A DNA stretch of 16,087 nucleotides from Moraxellaceae bacterium (lineage in GTDB: Bacteria; Pseudomonadota; Gammaproteobacteria; Pseudomonadales; UBA3067). A program made the position numbers and the translations under genes. Shown here piece after piece: positions 1 through 6,492 of the stretch. Within the stretch, counting starts at the first letter, position 1, and each line of letters opens with the position of its first letter. The notes under the pieces are model-generated. The model ran no database searches. It was not told the origin of the DNA and saw only the letters and a list, made by a program, of their open reading frames with translations. The stretch covers positions 6,841-22,927 of the forward strand of contig NVTH01000038.1 in NCBI GenBank assembly GCA_002401525.1, read 5' to 3'.

Positions 1-655
1 ATACAACAAGTAAGCTCTAAATTTCATAAATATATCATCTTGTTTAAGCCAATAAGGTAACTTTATCTGAGGCGAGATTAAACGTTATTTACTGAAGAAA
101 AACAAGATCTTGAAGGGGACGCTGGAACATCGTTCATCTAGCCTATAGTGATTCAGTACAATATCACTCCCGACGAGAAGTATTCTGCGTATACGCATAT
201 AGATGCCGTGAAGCTACGAAATGCCCGACCATCCCACTTCAACTGTTTTCCTAGTGTCCCTCTTTTCCCCTTATTTTTATCCTTGATGCAATTACCATTC
301 AATTTTGGATAAGCTCCACGTAAATTTCGATATTAAACCGGCTGCTCCATCTTAGGGCCCATTTTTATCATCGGGCATGCGCTCCCCGAACTAAAAAAAA
401 CGTGCACCACCATACAAAGCGGAACCCCATAAATTGCAACTAATCTCGAGCCCTGTTAAGCGAGCCTCAAAATCACTTAAAACAGACTTAAAACCACTTA
501 AATTCAAGTACTCTAGATTCATTACGTAACATAACAAACATAATTTTAACACTTCAATACTTACACACATTTAAAAATAGATGAGTATAAGAACGGAATA
601 ATCTATCGAAGAACTTGCACTGCAATAATAATAAAACAACGTCCGGAGAGACCTA
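1..655. other. Upstream non-coding region, no recognised gene
   Basis: No convincing protein gene or RNA gene is visible on either strand in this AT-rich stretch. A short plus-strand frame from a GTG at 148 runs about 50 codons but has no ribosome site or recognisable product. There is a perfect 12-bp palindrome TGCGTATACGCA at 186-197. Three copies of ACTTAAA lie at 475-502 (separate entry). A possible -10 hexamer TATAAG at 586-591 has only a poor -35 upstream, so no promoter is called. The ribosome site of the next gene is GGAG at 645-648, seven bases before its ATG. Confidence 0.5.
475..503 (+). repeat. Three helically phased ACTTAAA direct repeats
   Basis: ACTTAAAAC occurs at 475-483 and again at 486-494, followed by ACTTAAAT at 496-503. 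The copies are spaced 11 and 10 bases apart, so they face the same side of the helix. They lie about 155-180 bases before the start of the BPI-like lipoprotein gene. Such phasing is typical of cooperative regulator sites, but it could be chance in AT-rich DNA. No regulator is identified. Confidence 0.3.
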
Positions 656-2962
656 ATGCTCAATTCACTATTAAGGATTTCCATCCTCAGCCTGGCGTTT
701 TTAATCTCCGCATGCGGGGAAGAAAAAAATACAATCGACGCACCGATTGACGAAACAGTTTCAACCTCGAAACCCAGTCTCTTTAAAGTCACCTTTGGCA
801 ATGGTATCCCAGCAGATTTTCAGCTGGTATTGAATGCAACAGACGTCACCGATCAATTTACTTTAACGCCAGCAGACGGCGATACGTTAGCCACTGCAGA
901 GGCGGATGGCGCGCTGTTGGCTGGCAATGTATTCTCAGGCAAAAACCAGTTTAGTTTGACGGTGCCCCCAGCGGGGGTCATAAGTTCTATTTTCTATTTT
1001 GATGATATCGGCCCGTCGGTCCATATACTTCACGGCGATCATGATACGGGGATAATTTCGGGACATGTGAATGACTCAAGTGGCGTCGCCAGTCTCTCCA
1101 TTGACGGCGTAGACGTGCCTCTTGATGCGAACAACAATTTCGATACCACATTTACTGGCATGGCCTTTAATGAGATCTCAGCCACTGATATCAACGGCAA
1201 GTCATCCAGCAGTACTTATGCGCGAGGAGATCAAGAGTTATTCCCCTCCATGTCGATGCGTATCAATAACGGCGGTTTTGATTTTCTCACCACGCAGGCA
1301 GAAAACGCCTTAGAGAATTTTGATTTTGACGCGCTGTTGCTTCATAGGGATCAGGGCGGCATTAATCCCGTACTTCAAGTGACCATCCTCAGCACCTATG
1401 ACATTATTTTTAACACCTTCGAATTCGATAGGCCCATTGTTAGCATTCAAGTCAACTCAGACCCTGAGGATCCTGACAATATTCATGACGAAATGGTCAT
1501 CCACATTGAGATTCCAAATTTCAGAGCGGGCATGAATACCGAAGGGGGTTTCTTGGATTTTGAAGGATTGGTAACGGTGGATAACCTGCTTATAGAATCT
1601 AACGCTGTGATCGGGATAGACAATTCAGACATCTCAATATCAATATCTGATACCGTCGTCGATTTGCAAGGGCTAGATATCGACATAGACGGTTTTATAA
1701 TCGCTGCTATTTTGGAAGACATGATTCCTTCTCTAGTGCCGATATTTGTGGATATCGCGGAGAGTACACTCGTGCCTCTGGTCTCTGATTTTGTTGGAGA
1801 AGTATTGGTGAAGACAGACATTGATATTAACGGTGAAATAATGCGTGTGGGGATTTCCCCTACCCTGCTTAGAACATTCTCCGATGGACTTACCGTTGAT
1901 ATTAATTCCACTGTCAGTGCACCCTTTCCTTCTGACGAGGCGACTCCTCATCTTGGTTCTCTGTTTGTAGAAAGTGACTTGCCAAGTTTAGGGCCGATCA
2001 GCCCCAATGGTTCGGCGTATGATATTGGTGCCTCTATTTCGGTTAATCTAATGAACCAAGCACTCTATGCAGCGCACGCCTCAGGACTCACCACCTTTAG
2101 CCTGTATGCAGGGGATAGCGGGGGAACTGATCCAGAAGGTGTTTCTGTTATCCAAAGTGAAGAGGACGACATTCAATTGTCCGACATCATTACTCTACAC
2201 GTCATGCCCGCAAGCCCTCCGTTTATTAAATTAATAGAAGCTAATGACATTCATGGAATGCTGGGCTGGAACGATGTGAGCTTTGAATTTGAATTAACGC
2301 GTGATGGCTGGGATAGCCCTCAAACATTATTTAGCCTTACCTTTAATTTGGATGTCGGATTTGAGTTAGGGGCGACGGACGAAGGATTTCTTCATATCGG
2401 CATAGAAAGCTTGCCTGACATCGATATTGTGGAAGTCGATAACTATGGAATTATTCCGATCTCGCCGCTTTTTATCGAAAAACTGATTGATTACGTAATG
2501 CCCATTATTCTACCTACCCTATCAACCAATTTAGATTCGATCATGCTGCCTACCATTGGCGGGTATCGCATCCATGCCGATGAACTTTGGGTTTCCGGCA
2601 GCGGCAGTACCGGCTTCTCCATCGCGGGTTCGATGATAGAAATTGGCGTATCAGATGCGTCGTCTACTCCAAGCTCCCTGTTGGCGCTGAGCACAAACAC
2701 CGTAGAAGACGTGGTGAGTGTAGATAACGCCGAGGCCGACATCCAAATTAGCGAACTCAACAACGGCACGAGCGAGCCCTTGGAATATCGTTACCGACTG
2801 GATGGCGGCGGCTGGTCCAATTGGAAACAACGTGATTCGATCAGAATGAGGCGTATGATGGGAGGTCACCATGAGGTTGAGATTTGTTCGAGAACGGTAT
2901 TGATGAAACAGGAAGTGAATTGCCCTGTAATCGAGTTTAATACCACCGTGAACGCCCCCTAG
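656..2962 (+). CDS. BPI/LBP-like (TULIP fold) outer-membrane lipoprotein
   Basis: A 768-residue lipoprotein. The first 20 residues form a type II signal peptide ending in the lipobox ISAC, so Cys20 should be lipidated; Gly21 and Glu22 follow, with no Asp+2 inner-membrane retention signal. Residues 40-190 look like one or two small beta-sandwich modules. Residues about 197-665 follow the plan of animal BPI/LBP proteins: an opening with GGFDFLTTQAENALE, a long beta-rich first barrel, a helical stretch at 346-385, a central linker with ISVNLMNQALYAAHASG (461-477), a second barrel, a helix at 603-628 with VMPIILPTL, then a final strand region (631-664). The conserved BPI disulfide is absent; the only other cysteines are 744 and 756. 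Residues about 685-768 form a C-terminal beta-sandwich with YRYRLDGGGWSNW. The start is fixed by GGAG seven bases upstream. The gene appears monocistronic with a terminator downstream. Lipid or lipopolysaccharide binding is inferred from fold resemblance only; the fold call is from pattern memory, not a search. Confidence 0.65.
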   Translation: MLNSLLRISILSLAFLISACGEEKNTIDAPIDETVSTSKPSLFKVTFGNGIPADFQLVLNATDVTDQFTLTPADGDTLATAEADGALLAGNVFSGKNQFSLTVPPAGVISSIFYFDDIGPSVHILHGDHDTGIISGHVNDSSGVASLSIDGVDVPLDANNNFDTTFTGMAFNEISATDINGKSSSSTYARGDQELFPSMSMRINNGGFDFLTTQAENALENFDFDALLLHRDQGGINPVLQVTILSTYDIIFNTFEFDRPIVSIQVNSDPEDPDNIHDEMVIHIEIPNFRAGMNTEGGFLDFEGLVTVDNLLIESNAVIGIDNSDISISISDTVVDLQGLDIDIDGFIIAAILEDMIPSLVPIFVDIAESTLVPLVSDFVGEVLVKTDIDINGEIMRVGISPTLLRTFSDGLTVDINSTVSAPFPSDEATPHLGSLFVESDLPSLGPISPNGSAYDIGASISVNLMNQALYAAHASGLTTFSLYAGDSGGTDPEGVSVIQSEEDDIQLSDIITLHVMPASPPFIKLIEANDIHGMLGWNDVSFEFELTRDGWDSPQTLFSLTFNLDVGFELGATDEGFLHIGIESLPDIDIVEVDNYGIIPISPLFIEKLIDYVMPIILPTLSTNLDSIMLPTIGGYRIHADELWVSGSGSTGFSIAGSMIEIGVSDASSTPSSLLALSTNTVEDVVSVDNAEADIQISELNNGTSEPLEYRYRLDGGGWSNWKQRDSIRMRRMMGGHHEVEICSRTVLMKQEVNCPVIEFNTTVNAP

Positions 2963-3023
2963 TAAGGTGCTCAGCTCAGTGATCAAGTAGAGTTCACAGA
3001 ACTTCCCGTAAAAAAGAAAAGGG

Positions 3024-3055
3024 AAAAAGGCTCGCATATTTAGCGGGCTTTTTTT
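3024..3055 (+). terminator. Rho-independent terminator after the BPI-like gene
   Basis: GGCTCGC and GCGGGCT flank the loop ATATTTA. With two G-U wobbles they form a seven-pair stem extended by an A run pairing with the T run, and a seven-T tract follows. It lies about 60 bases after the lipoprotein stop. Read on the minus strand it also gives a stem with a T tract but with mismatches, so it may weakly terminate the convergent small-gene cluster ending at 3066. Confidence 0.75.
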
Positions 3056-3065
3056 ATTCCGGTTA

Positions 3066-3383
3066 TTATAAGTATTCCTCAGACCACTTCTTTAATTCAG
3101 CTGCTTTTTTGGTGGATTGATCAAGCTCGTTTTGATTATAACAGGCGCAATCAGAATGAAGGCGAGTAGTATTACTTACCGAGCTGTAGGCCGAGTAAAT
3201 AGGTAAAATATTTATCGGGACATATTTAAAGTCAGGCCCGTCCGTATCAGTGAGACAGACCTTTACACAATCATTTTTATATTGATTATTTAATGTGCCT
3301 TCGACACCGTAAGCAATTGCAATGATTACCATTATAATTAAAAAATATTTTTGACCAAACCCCTCCCAATCTATTCTTGCCAT
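3066..3383 (-). CDS. Small single-pass membrane protein with four cysteines
   Basis: This 105-residue protein is not recognised. One transmembrane helix spans about residues 13-27 (YFLIIMVIIAIAYG). It follows a short N-terminal tail and is followed by about 78 polar residues containing Cys39, Cys43, Cys79 and Cys81 (DCVKVC and DCACY). If the C-terminal part is periplasmic, these could form two disulfides; the topology is not certain. The charged C terminus (STKKAAELKKWSEEYL) looks helical. I chose ATG at 3383, preceded by GAG seven bases upstream, over an in-frame TTG at 3395 that has its purine stretch too close. It is the last gene of a minus-strand cluster, about 120 bases after the tail-anchored peptide gene, and may be co-transcribed with it. 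Confidence 0.6.
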   Translation of the reverse strand: MARIDWEGFGQKYFLIIMVIIAIAYGVEGTLNNQYKNDCVKVCLTDTDGPDFKYVPINILPIYSAYSSVSNTTRLHSDCACYNQNELDQSTKKAAELKKWSEEYL

Positions 3384-3503
3384 AACAATTCTCAAACTTC
3401 TTATTTCTGGTGTTACTCAAAATAAAAACGGACCCACGAATCCTGCTACCAAAGCATTTTCGTTCAAACGCCACCCCGGCCTACGCAACCTCGCTACATG
3501 TCA
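3384..3503. other. Intergenic spacer with a GC-rich block
   Basis: This 120-base spacer lies inside the small-gene cluster. Its central part (about 3430-3495) is clearly more GC-rich than its surroundings and contains short inverted elements such as CGTTCAAACG. It could be the remnant of a small palindromic intergenic repeat. A 71-codon plus-strand frame across it has no ribosome site and no recognisable product and is not called. Confidence 0.25.
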
Positions 3504-3713
3504 TTAGAAAAACTTACTCAGCAAAAGTCCAAATAAAAGAACAGCTAACACAAAAAGAAACTTTAGAATTTTACCGGCATTGCCTTGAACTCCCTCTGCT
3601 CGATCTTGGAGCCGTTCGGCTCTAACAAAGGCATCTTCTTGCATTGTGACTGCTTTTGTTTGCAATTCAAGTGCCCGCAATTGTTGCTCAGGATGTAATT
3701 CTTTAACACTCAA
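3504..3713 (-). CDS. Small tail-anchored coiled-coil membrane protein
   Basis: A 69-residue protein of unknown function. Residues about 5-45 are charged and helical with heptad-like spacing (QQLRALELQTKAV, DAFVRAERLQDRAEGVQG), suggesting a coiled coil. Residues about 49-67 (ILKFLFVLAVLLFGLLLSKF) form a strongly hydrophobic C-terminal helix, so the protein should be tail-anchored with its N terminus in the cytoplasm. The TTG start at 3713 overlaps the stop of the upstream TPR lipoprotein gene in TTGA, which suggests translational coupling. The ribosome site (AGGA) is only two bases before the TTG, so an internal ATG at codon 24 is a weaker alternative. Co-expression with the TPR lipoprotein suggests a shared envelope role, but none is known. 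Confidence 0.55.
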   Translation of the reverse strand: MSVKELHPEQQLRALELQTKAVTMQEDAFVRAERLQDRAEGVQGNAGKILKFLFVLAVLLFGLLLSKFF

Positions 3714-4426
3714 GTTCCTGGCTCGGGATACACTTCACTCAATTCATTATAAAGCTCTTTATTAATATATTCGGGAGCGAATTCACGTAACTTGGCGAGT
3801 TTTAACCACGACTCCTTATACTTACCTTGTTTGAATAAAGAGTACGCCCAGCTAGCCCATGAATTTGGATAACTTGGGTCAAGCTGCGTGCTTTCCTCAA
3901 AGTAACTATTGGCCCAATCGAAATACCGTTCACGTTCCTTAGCCTGGCTATTATCGAGGCTGTTTGCTTTGTTATGGTACGCAACAGCGGTATTGGCAAG
4001 TAATACCGGCTTTTGAAAAGGATCGTTGATTAATTCAATTGCGCGCTTAAAATGCTTGAAAGCGTCGTCATATTCTCGCCTAGCCAAAGTAATGCGTCCA
4101 AACCCCACGTAAGGTTGGTAATTCTCTGGGTCGAGAAGCCAAGACTGATTATACCTTCTCATCGCATAGTGAAGATTACGTTTATTAAAGTGCGCTTCCG
4201 CTTCTTTTGCCCACGCTGCACTCGCCATTTTACGATTACCACCGAAACCATTGGCGGCATCTTTAATAAATGCGGCATCAGCCTTTTGCCGATATTCTTC
4301 ACGTACGACTTCTGGCTGACCGTACATTGGCATATCATCGATTCTATTTTCATTTGAAAACGAGGCACATCCCACCATCCCTAAAATGAATAACCAGAGA
4401 ACACCATTACTATAATATGCTCGCAT
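3710..4426 (-). CDS. TPR-repeat lipoprotein
   Basis: A 238-residue lipoprotein. Residues 1-20 make a signal peptide with lipobox MVGC, so the mature protein starts at a lipidated cysteine. After a linker (DDMPMYGQPEVVREEYR) come helical tetratricopeptide-like repeats, for example AEAHFNKRNLHYAMRRYNQS, LDPENYQPYVGFGRITLAR, YDDAFKHFKRAIELI and LDPSYPNSWASWAYSLFKQG. TPR arrays are protein-binding scaffolds, and a lipidated periplasmic one typically helps assemble or stabilise an envelope complex. The partner here is unknown. I chose ATG at 4426 because AAGAG lies five bases upstream and the lipoprotein signal then starts cleanly; an upstream in-frame start at 4489 would add 21 residues that spoil the signal. 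Its stop overlaps the next gene. Confidence 0.75.
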   Translation of the reverse strand: MRAYYSNGVLWLFILGMVGCASFSNENRIDDMPMYGQPEVVREEYRQKADAAFIKDAANGFGGNRKMASAAWAKEAEAHFNKRNLHYAMRRYNQSWLLDPENYQPYVGFGRITLARREYDDAFKHFKRAIELINDPFQKPVLLANTAVAYHNKANSLDNSQAKERERYFDWANSYFEESTQLDPSYPNSWASWAYSLFKQGKYKESWLKLAKLREFAPEYINKELYNELSEVYPEPGT

Positions 4427-4560
4427 TTTATCTCTTATCCAAAAATTAGTTTTCACTAGGGAGGCCGTCTTCAAGTAAAATAATTCCAACGACTGAATTA
4501 GGCTTGATATGCATATTATTATTTTAGACTAAAGTGGCGAGGATTCTAAACATCGAAACT

Positions 4561-4595
4561 AATGTTTATAAAGCAATGTATATAAATCAATGTGT
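4561..4595 (+). repeat. 14-bp tandem repeats, 2.5 copies
   Basis: AATGTTTATAAAGC (4561-4574) is followed directly by AATGTATATAAATC (4575-4588) and a partial third copy AATGTGT (4589-4595). The array lies about 135 bases upstream of the TPR lipoprotein start, within the 292-base spacer 4427-4718, which otherwise shows no gene. It could be a regulator-binding array or a simple AT-rich duplication. Confidence 0.4.
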
Positions 4596-4718
4596 CTAGA
4601 TGAAAGAGGTAAAACTGGGTGTAATAACGCGGAGGCTACCGTAAACTTGCGAGGTGACGCGGCTTAATTGCTAGAGGAGCCCTAGGTTCGTGTGCGACTA
4701 TACGTTCTCTACGCCTTC

Positions 4719-5138
4719 TCAAGAGTTTTTCGGTGCGCCTTCTTCAAATTGAACAACGCCATTCGGAATAACCTCCCATTTTGCTTTAGAACCCACGAAT
4801 ATATGTTTGCCTATTTCAATCTCAGGGGCCCCATTAACACAACCCAGCATAAGCTGAACTACCTCACCATTGAATACAGCGCATAGAGTAGATCCACAAA
4901 TTTTGCAAAACTGAATTCCAAAGCCGTGCTCACCGACATAAGAAGTCAACTGATCCTCGCCAGAAATCCATTTGAAATCACCGGGCTCCACAAGGGCAGA
5001 GGATGACGCCTGCGAACTAAAGGCTTTACGGCAACGCGAACAATGACATGATGTCCCGTCACGAAGTTTTCCATCCACCTGATACTTCACATCACCGCAA
5101 AAACATTCGCCGGTTATTGCCACCTTATCCTCCAACAT
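4719..5138 (-). CDS. GFA/CENP-V-type zinc-binding protein
   Basis: A 139-residue protein of the glutathione-dependent formaldehyde-activating (GFA/CENP-V) family. It shows the full family cysteine pattern: CFCG at residues 12-15, CHCSRC at 31-36, and CKICG at 78-82 (Cys78 and Cys81). In the family these bind two zinc ions. The length is normal for stand-alone members. Paralogues have many or unknown substrates, so formaldehyde or S-hydroxymethylglutathione activity should not be assumed. I chose ATG at 5138, with AGG about seven bases upstream; a GTG at 5174 would add 12 residues not needed by the domain. That GTG does overlap the stop of an unassigned upstream frame. No downstream terminator is evident. 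Confidence 0.85.
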   Translation of the reverse strand: MLEDKVAITGECFCGDVKYQVDGKLRDGTSCHCSRCRKAFSSQASSSALVEPGDFKWISGEDQLTSYVGEHGFGIQFCKICGSTLCAVFNGEVVQLMLGCVNGAPEIEIGKHIFVGSKAKWEVIPNGVVQFEEGAPKNS

Positions 5139-5173
5139 TATTAACCTGAATTCATTGATTAACTCCAATGCCA

Positions 5174-5323
5174 CTACTCGCCATTTTTTAAGCAGGGAGT
5201 GTCATTTAATATATATCCGTCTTCCTCGACGTAATCCATGTCGCCCGTTGCATCTTCAATTTCTTTATACAAAGCTTTCACCCTACCGCTTAAGCTATTG
5301 TCAATAACCCTTTCGTCAACACA
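5174..5323 (-). pseudogene. Short open frame, possible gene remnant
   Basis: Between an upstream TAA and a TAG at 5176-5174 there is an uninterrupted 49-codon frame with protein-like composition, for example SGRVKALYKEIEDATGDM and DYVEEDGYILNDTPC. It has no ATG start before that text; the only usual start is a GTG at 5281 (35 codons) with a poor ribosome site. The stop overlaps a GTG in frame with the GFA gene (TAGTG). It may be the 3' end of a lost gene cut off where the yefM-yoeB module begins, or a tiny upstream peptide. The family is not recognised. Confidence 0.3.
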
Positions 5324-5336
5324 TTAGCAATCTGCG

Positions 5337-5365
5337 TTGACAGCCTTGTTACGCACCGCTATCAT
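5337..5365 (+). promoter_or_regulatory. Sigma-70 promoter of yefM-yoeB
   Basis: TTGACA at 5337-5342 is a perfect -35 hexamer, and TATCAT at 5360-5365 matches the -10 consensus in five of six bases. The spacer is exactly 17 bases. Transcription should start near 5372, giving a leader of about 30 bases before the yefM ATG. Confidence 0.8.
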
Positions 5366-5368
5366 ATT

Positions 5369-5391
5369 GTACATATTTAAGTACATGTACA
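5369..5391 (+). promoter_or_regulatory. Palindromic operator candidate for YefM
   Basis: TGTACAT (5369-5375) and ATGTACA (5385-5391) form a perfect seven-base inverted repeat around a 9-base spacer that itself holds a third GTAC (5381-5384). It covers the predicted transcription start. YefM-family antitoxins repress their own operon by binding TGTACA-type palindromes near the promoter, so this is the expected autoregulatory site. Confidence 0.7.
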
Positions 5392-5402
5392 GGATCATAG
5401 AT

Positions 5403-5654
5403 ATGAACAGCATAAGCTATACATCGGCCCGAAGCAATCTTGCCAAAACCATGGACCAAGTTTGCGATGATCACGCGCCGGTTGCAATCACCCGAAAAGG
5501 CCACGGTGCGGTAGTGATGATTTCAATGGATGACTACCAAGCCCTTGAAGAAACTGCTTATCTTCTTCGTAGCCCAAAGAATACGCGCAGGCTTATTGAG
5601 GCTGTTGCCGAATTGGAAGACGGTAAAGGTAAAGTGAAGAGGTTGCTTGAGTGA
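5403..5654 (+). CDS. yefM: YefM-family antitoxin
   Basis: An 83-residue type II antitoxin of the YefM/Phd family. It neutralises the YoeB ribonuclease by wrapping its unfolded C-terminal part around the toxin, and represses its own operon through its N-terminal domain. The N terminus (SISYTSARSNLAKTMDQV) and the core (PVAITRKGHGAVVMISMDDYQALEE) are characteristic of the family. The C-terminal part from about residue 55 is the charged toxin-binding tail. ATG at 5403 is the start: AGGA lies eight bases upstream and the length matches E. coli YefM. A longer frame from TTG at 5337 would begin inside the -35 box and is excluded. Its stop overlaps the yoeB start in GTGA. Confidence 0.93.
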   Translation: MNSISYTSARSNLAKTMDQVCDDHAPVAITRKGHGAVVMISMDDYQALEETAYLLRSPKNTRRLIEAVAELEDGKGKVKRLLE

Positions 5655-5905
5655 AATTAACTTTTTCTGAAAAGGCATGGGAGGATTATCTGCACTGGCA
5701 AAAAACAGACAAAAAAATTCTCAAACGAATAAATGCATTGATCAAAGAAATAGTAAGAGACCCTTTTGAGGGCGTTGGTAAACCAGAGCCTCTTAAACAC
5801 GCCCTGTCAGGTTATTGGTCTCGTCGAATCAATGACGAACACCGAATGGTATATAAAGTGCAGGACAAATCACTTTTAATTGCTCAATTGCGATACCACT
5901 ATTAA
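5651..5905 (+). CDS. yoeB: YoeB toxin, ribosome-dependent mRNA endonuclease
   Basis: An 84-residue RelE-superfamily toxin with the same length as E. coli YoeB and strong similarity along its whole length (KPEPLKH, LSG, W-SRRI, EHR, VY, RYHY). The catalytic residues known for YoeB are all present: Glu46, Arg65, His83 and Tyr84. The protein should bind the ribosomal A site and cut mRNA during translation, causing growth arrest when the labile antitoxin is lost. Translation starts at GTG 5651, overlapping the yefM stop by four bases, so synthesis is coupled. Both genes are intact, so the module is probably functional. No clear terminator follows. Confidence 0.95.
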   Translation: MKLTFSEKAWEDYLHWQKTDKKILKRINALIKEIVRDPFEGVGKPEPLKHALSGYWSRRINDEHRMVYKVQDKSLLIAQLRYHY

Positions 5906-5976
5906 TGCCCACTATTTTATCAAAATACCCAAGCCCCTTTTCTCAGGGTGGATTTTGTTTACTATGAACTTCTCCA

Positions 5977-6418
5977 AGGAGTATTCTATTTCCCATAGTT
6001 ATCAATAAGATAATTCAACCATCCAAAATCCAGTCAATAATAATTAGAGCAACTGCACTTTGAGATCGTACTTTATTCATCAACTTGAATCCGCCAGAAT
6101 CACACTAAACCCCCATCTATTCAACAACTTATTCATAGTATTCAATATCACCTGATTCCAAAAACAGCACCCTATCGCTCTTTGCTGGTTTATAACACGT
6201 CCTAAGCCAAAACTCATTCCAAGCGCATTCGATTTTTCAATTCGAAATACGATCTATCTGCTTAACCCCCTTTGGCTCACAATTCCGTGTTCGTAGCGTA
6301 GCCATACACTATCCTTTAATCTACGGCCTGCGGCGAAAATAGATATTGATTCATTAACTTGCCAATCAATCCAGCTTTTTCCGTCCCTCATCGCGCTAAG
6401 GTAGTTAGTCAATATTTC
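5977..6418 (-). pseudogene. Decayed hybrid histidine kinase (HATPase and receiver remnants)
   Basis: No single frame is open, but reading the minus strand in all three frames gives kinase pieces in the correct order. ILTNYLSAM (6415-6389) resembles an N box. GRRLKDSVWLRYEHGIV (ending near 6278) resembles the strand leading to the DxGxGI box. RGLS, then QIDRISN, ELKNRMRLE and LGMSFGLG (6271-6200) resemble the end of a HATPase domain. DRVLFLES (6176-6153) resembles receiver strand 1. LNTMNKLLNRWGFSVILADSS (6145-6083) resembles receiver helix 1 and strand 2. ALIIIDWILDG (6048-6018) carries the phospho-acceptor Asp. LNYLIDNYGK, a stop, then NTP (6018-5977) follow. The switches need several frameshifts, a stop and a deletion in the ATPase part. 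It lies between yoeB and tolC, and the promoter of tolC must lie inside it. Confidence 0.55.
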
Positions 6419-6492
6419 ATTAGATGCTGCCCTCTTTGATTTCTGAGGAATGTTAAGCAGTGTTCTTTCTCAAAATAGGGAACTGGGATTTC

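Noticed and set aside
4159..4368. A 69-codon minus-strand frame inside the TPR lipoprotein gene.
   Set aside because: It is a shifted-frame shadow of a gene with clear TPR repeats and a lipoprotein signal.
5139..5174. A GTG start adding 12 residues to the GFA protein.
   Set aside because: ATG at 5138 has a better ribosome site and the domain begins just after it; the GTG overlap with the upstream frame is noted but not decisive.
5337..5402. A TTG-started extension that would lengthen the antitoxin by 22 residues.
   Set aside because: The TTG is part of the -35 box and the extension crosses the -10 and operator; ATG at 5403 has a good ribosome site and gives the standard YefM length.
3066..5905. 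A chromosomal integron cassette array (small genes plus a toxin-antitoxin module).
   Set aside because: Gene orientation is mixed and no attC-type paired core sites or large imperfect palindromes were found; a lone GTTAAGC at 455-461 has no partner.
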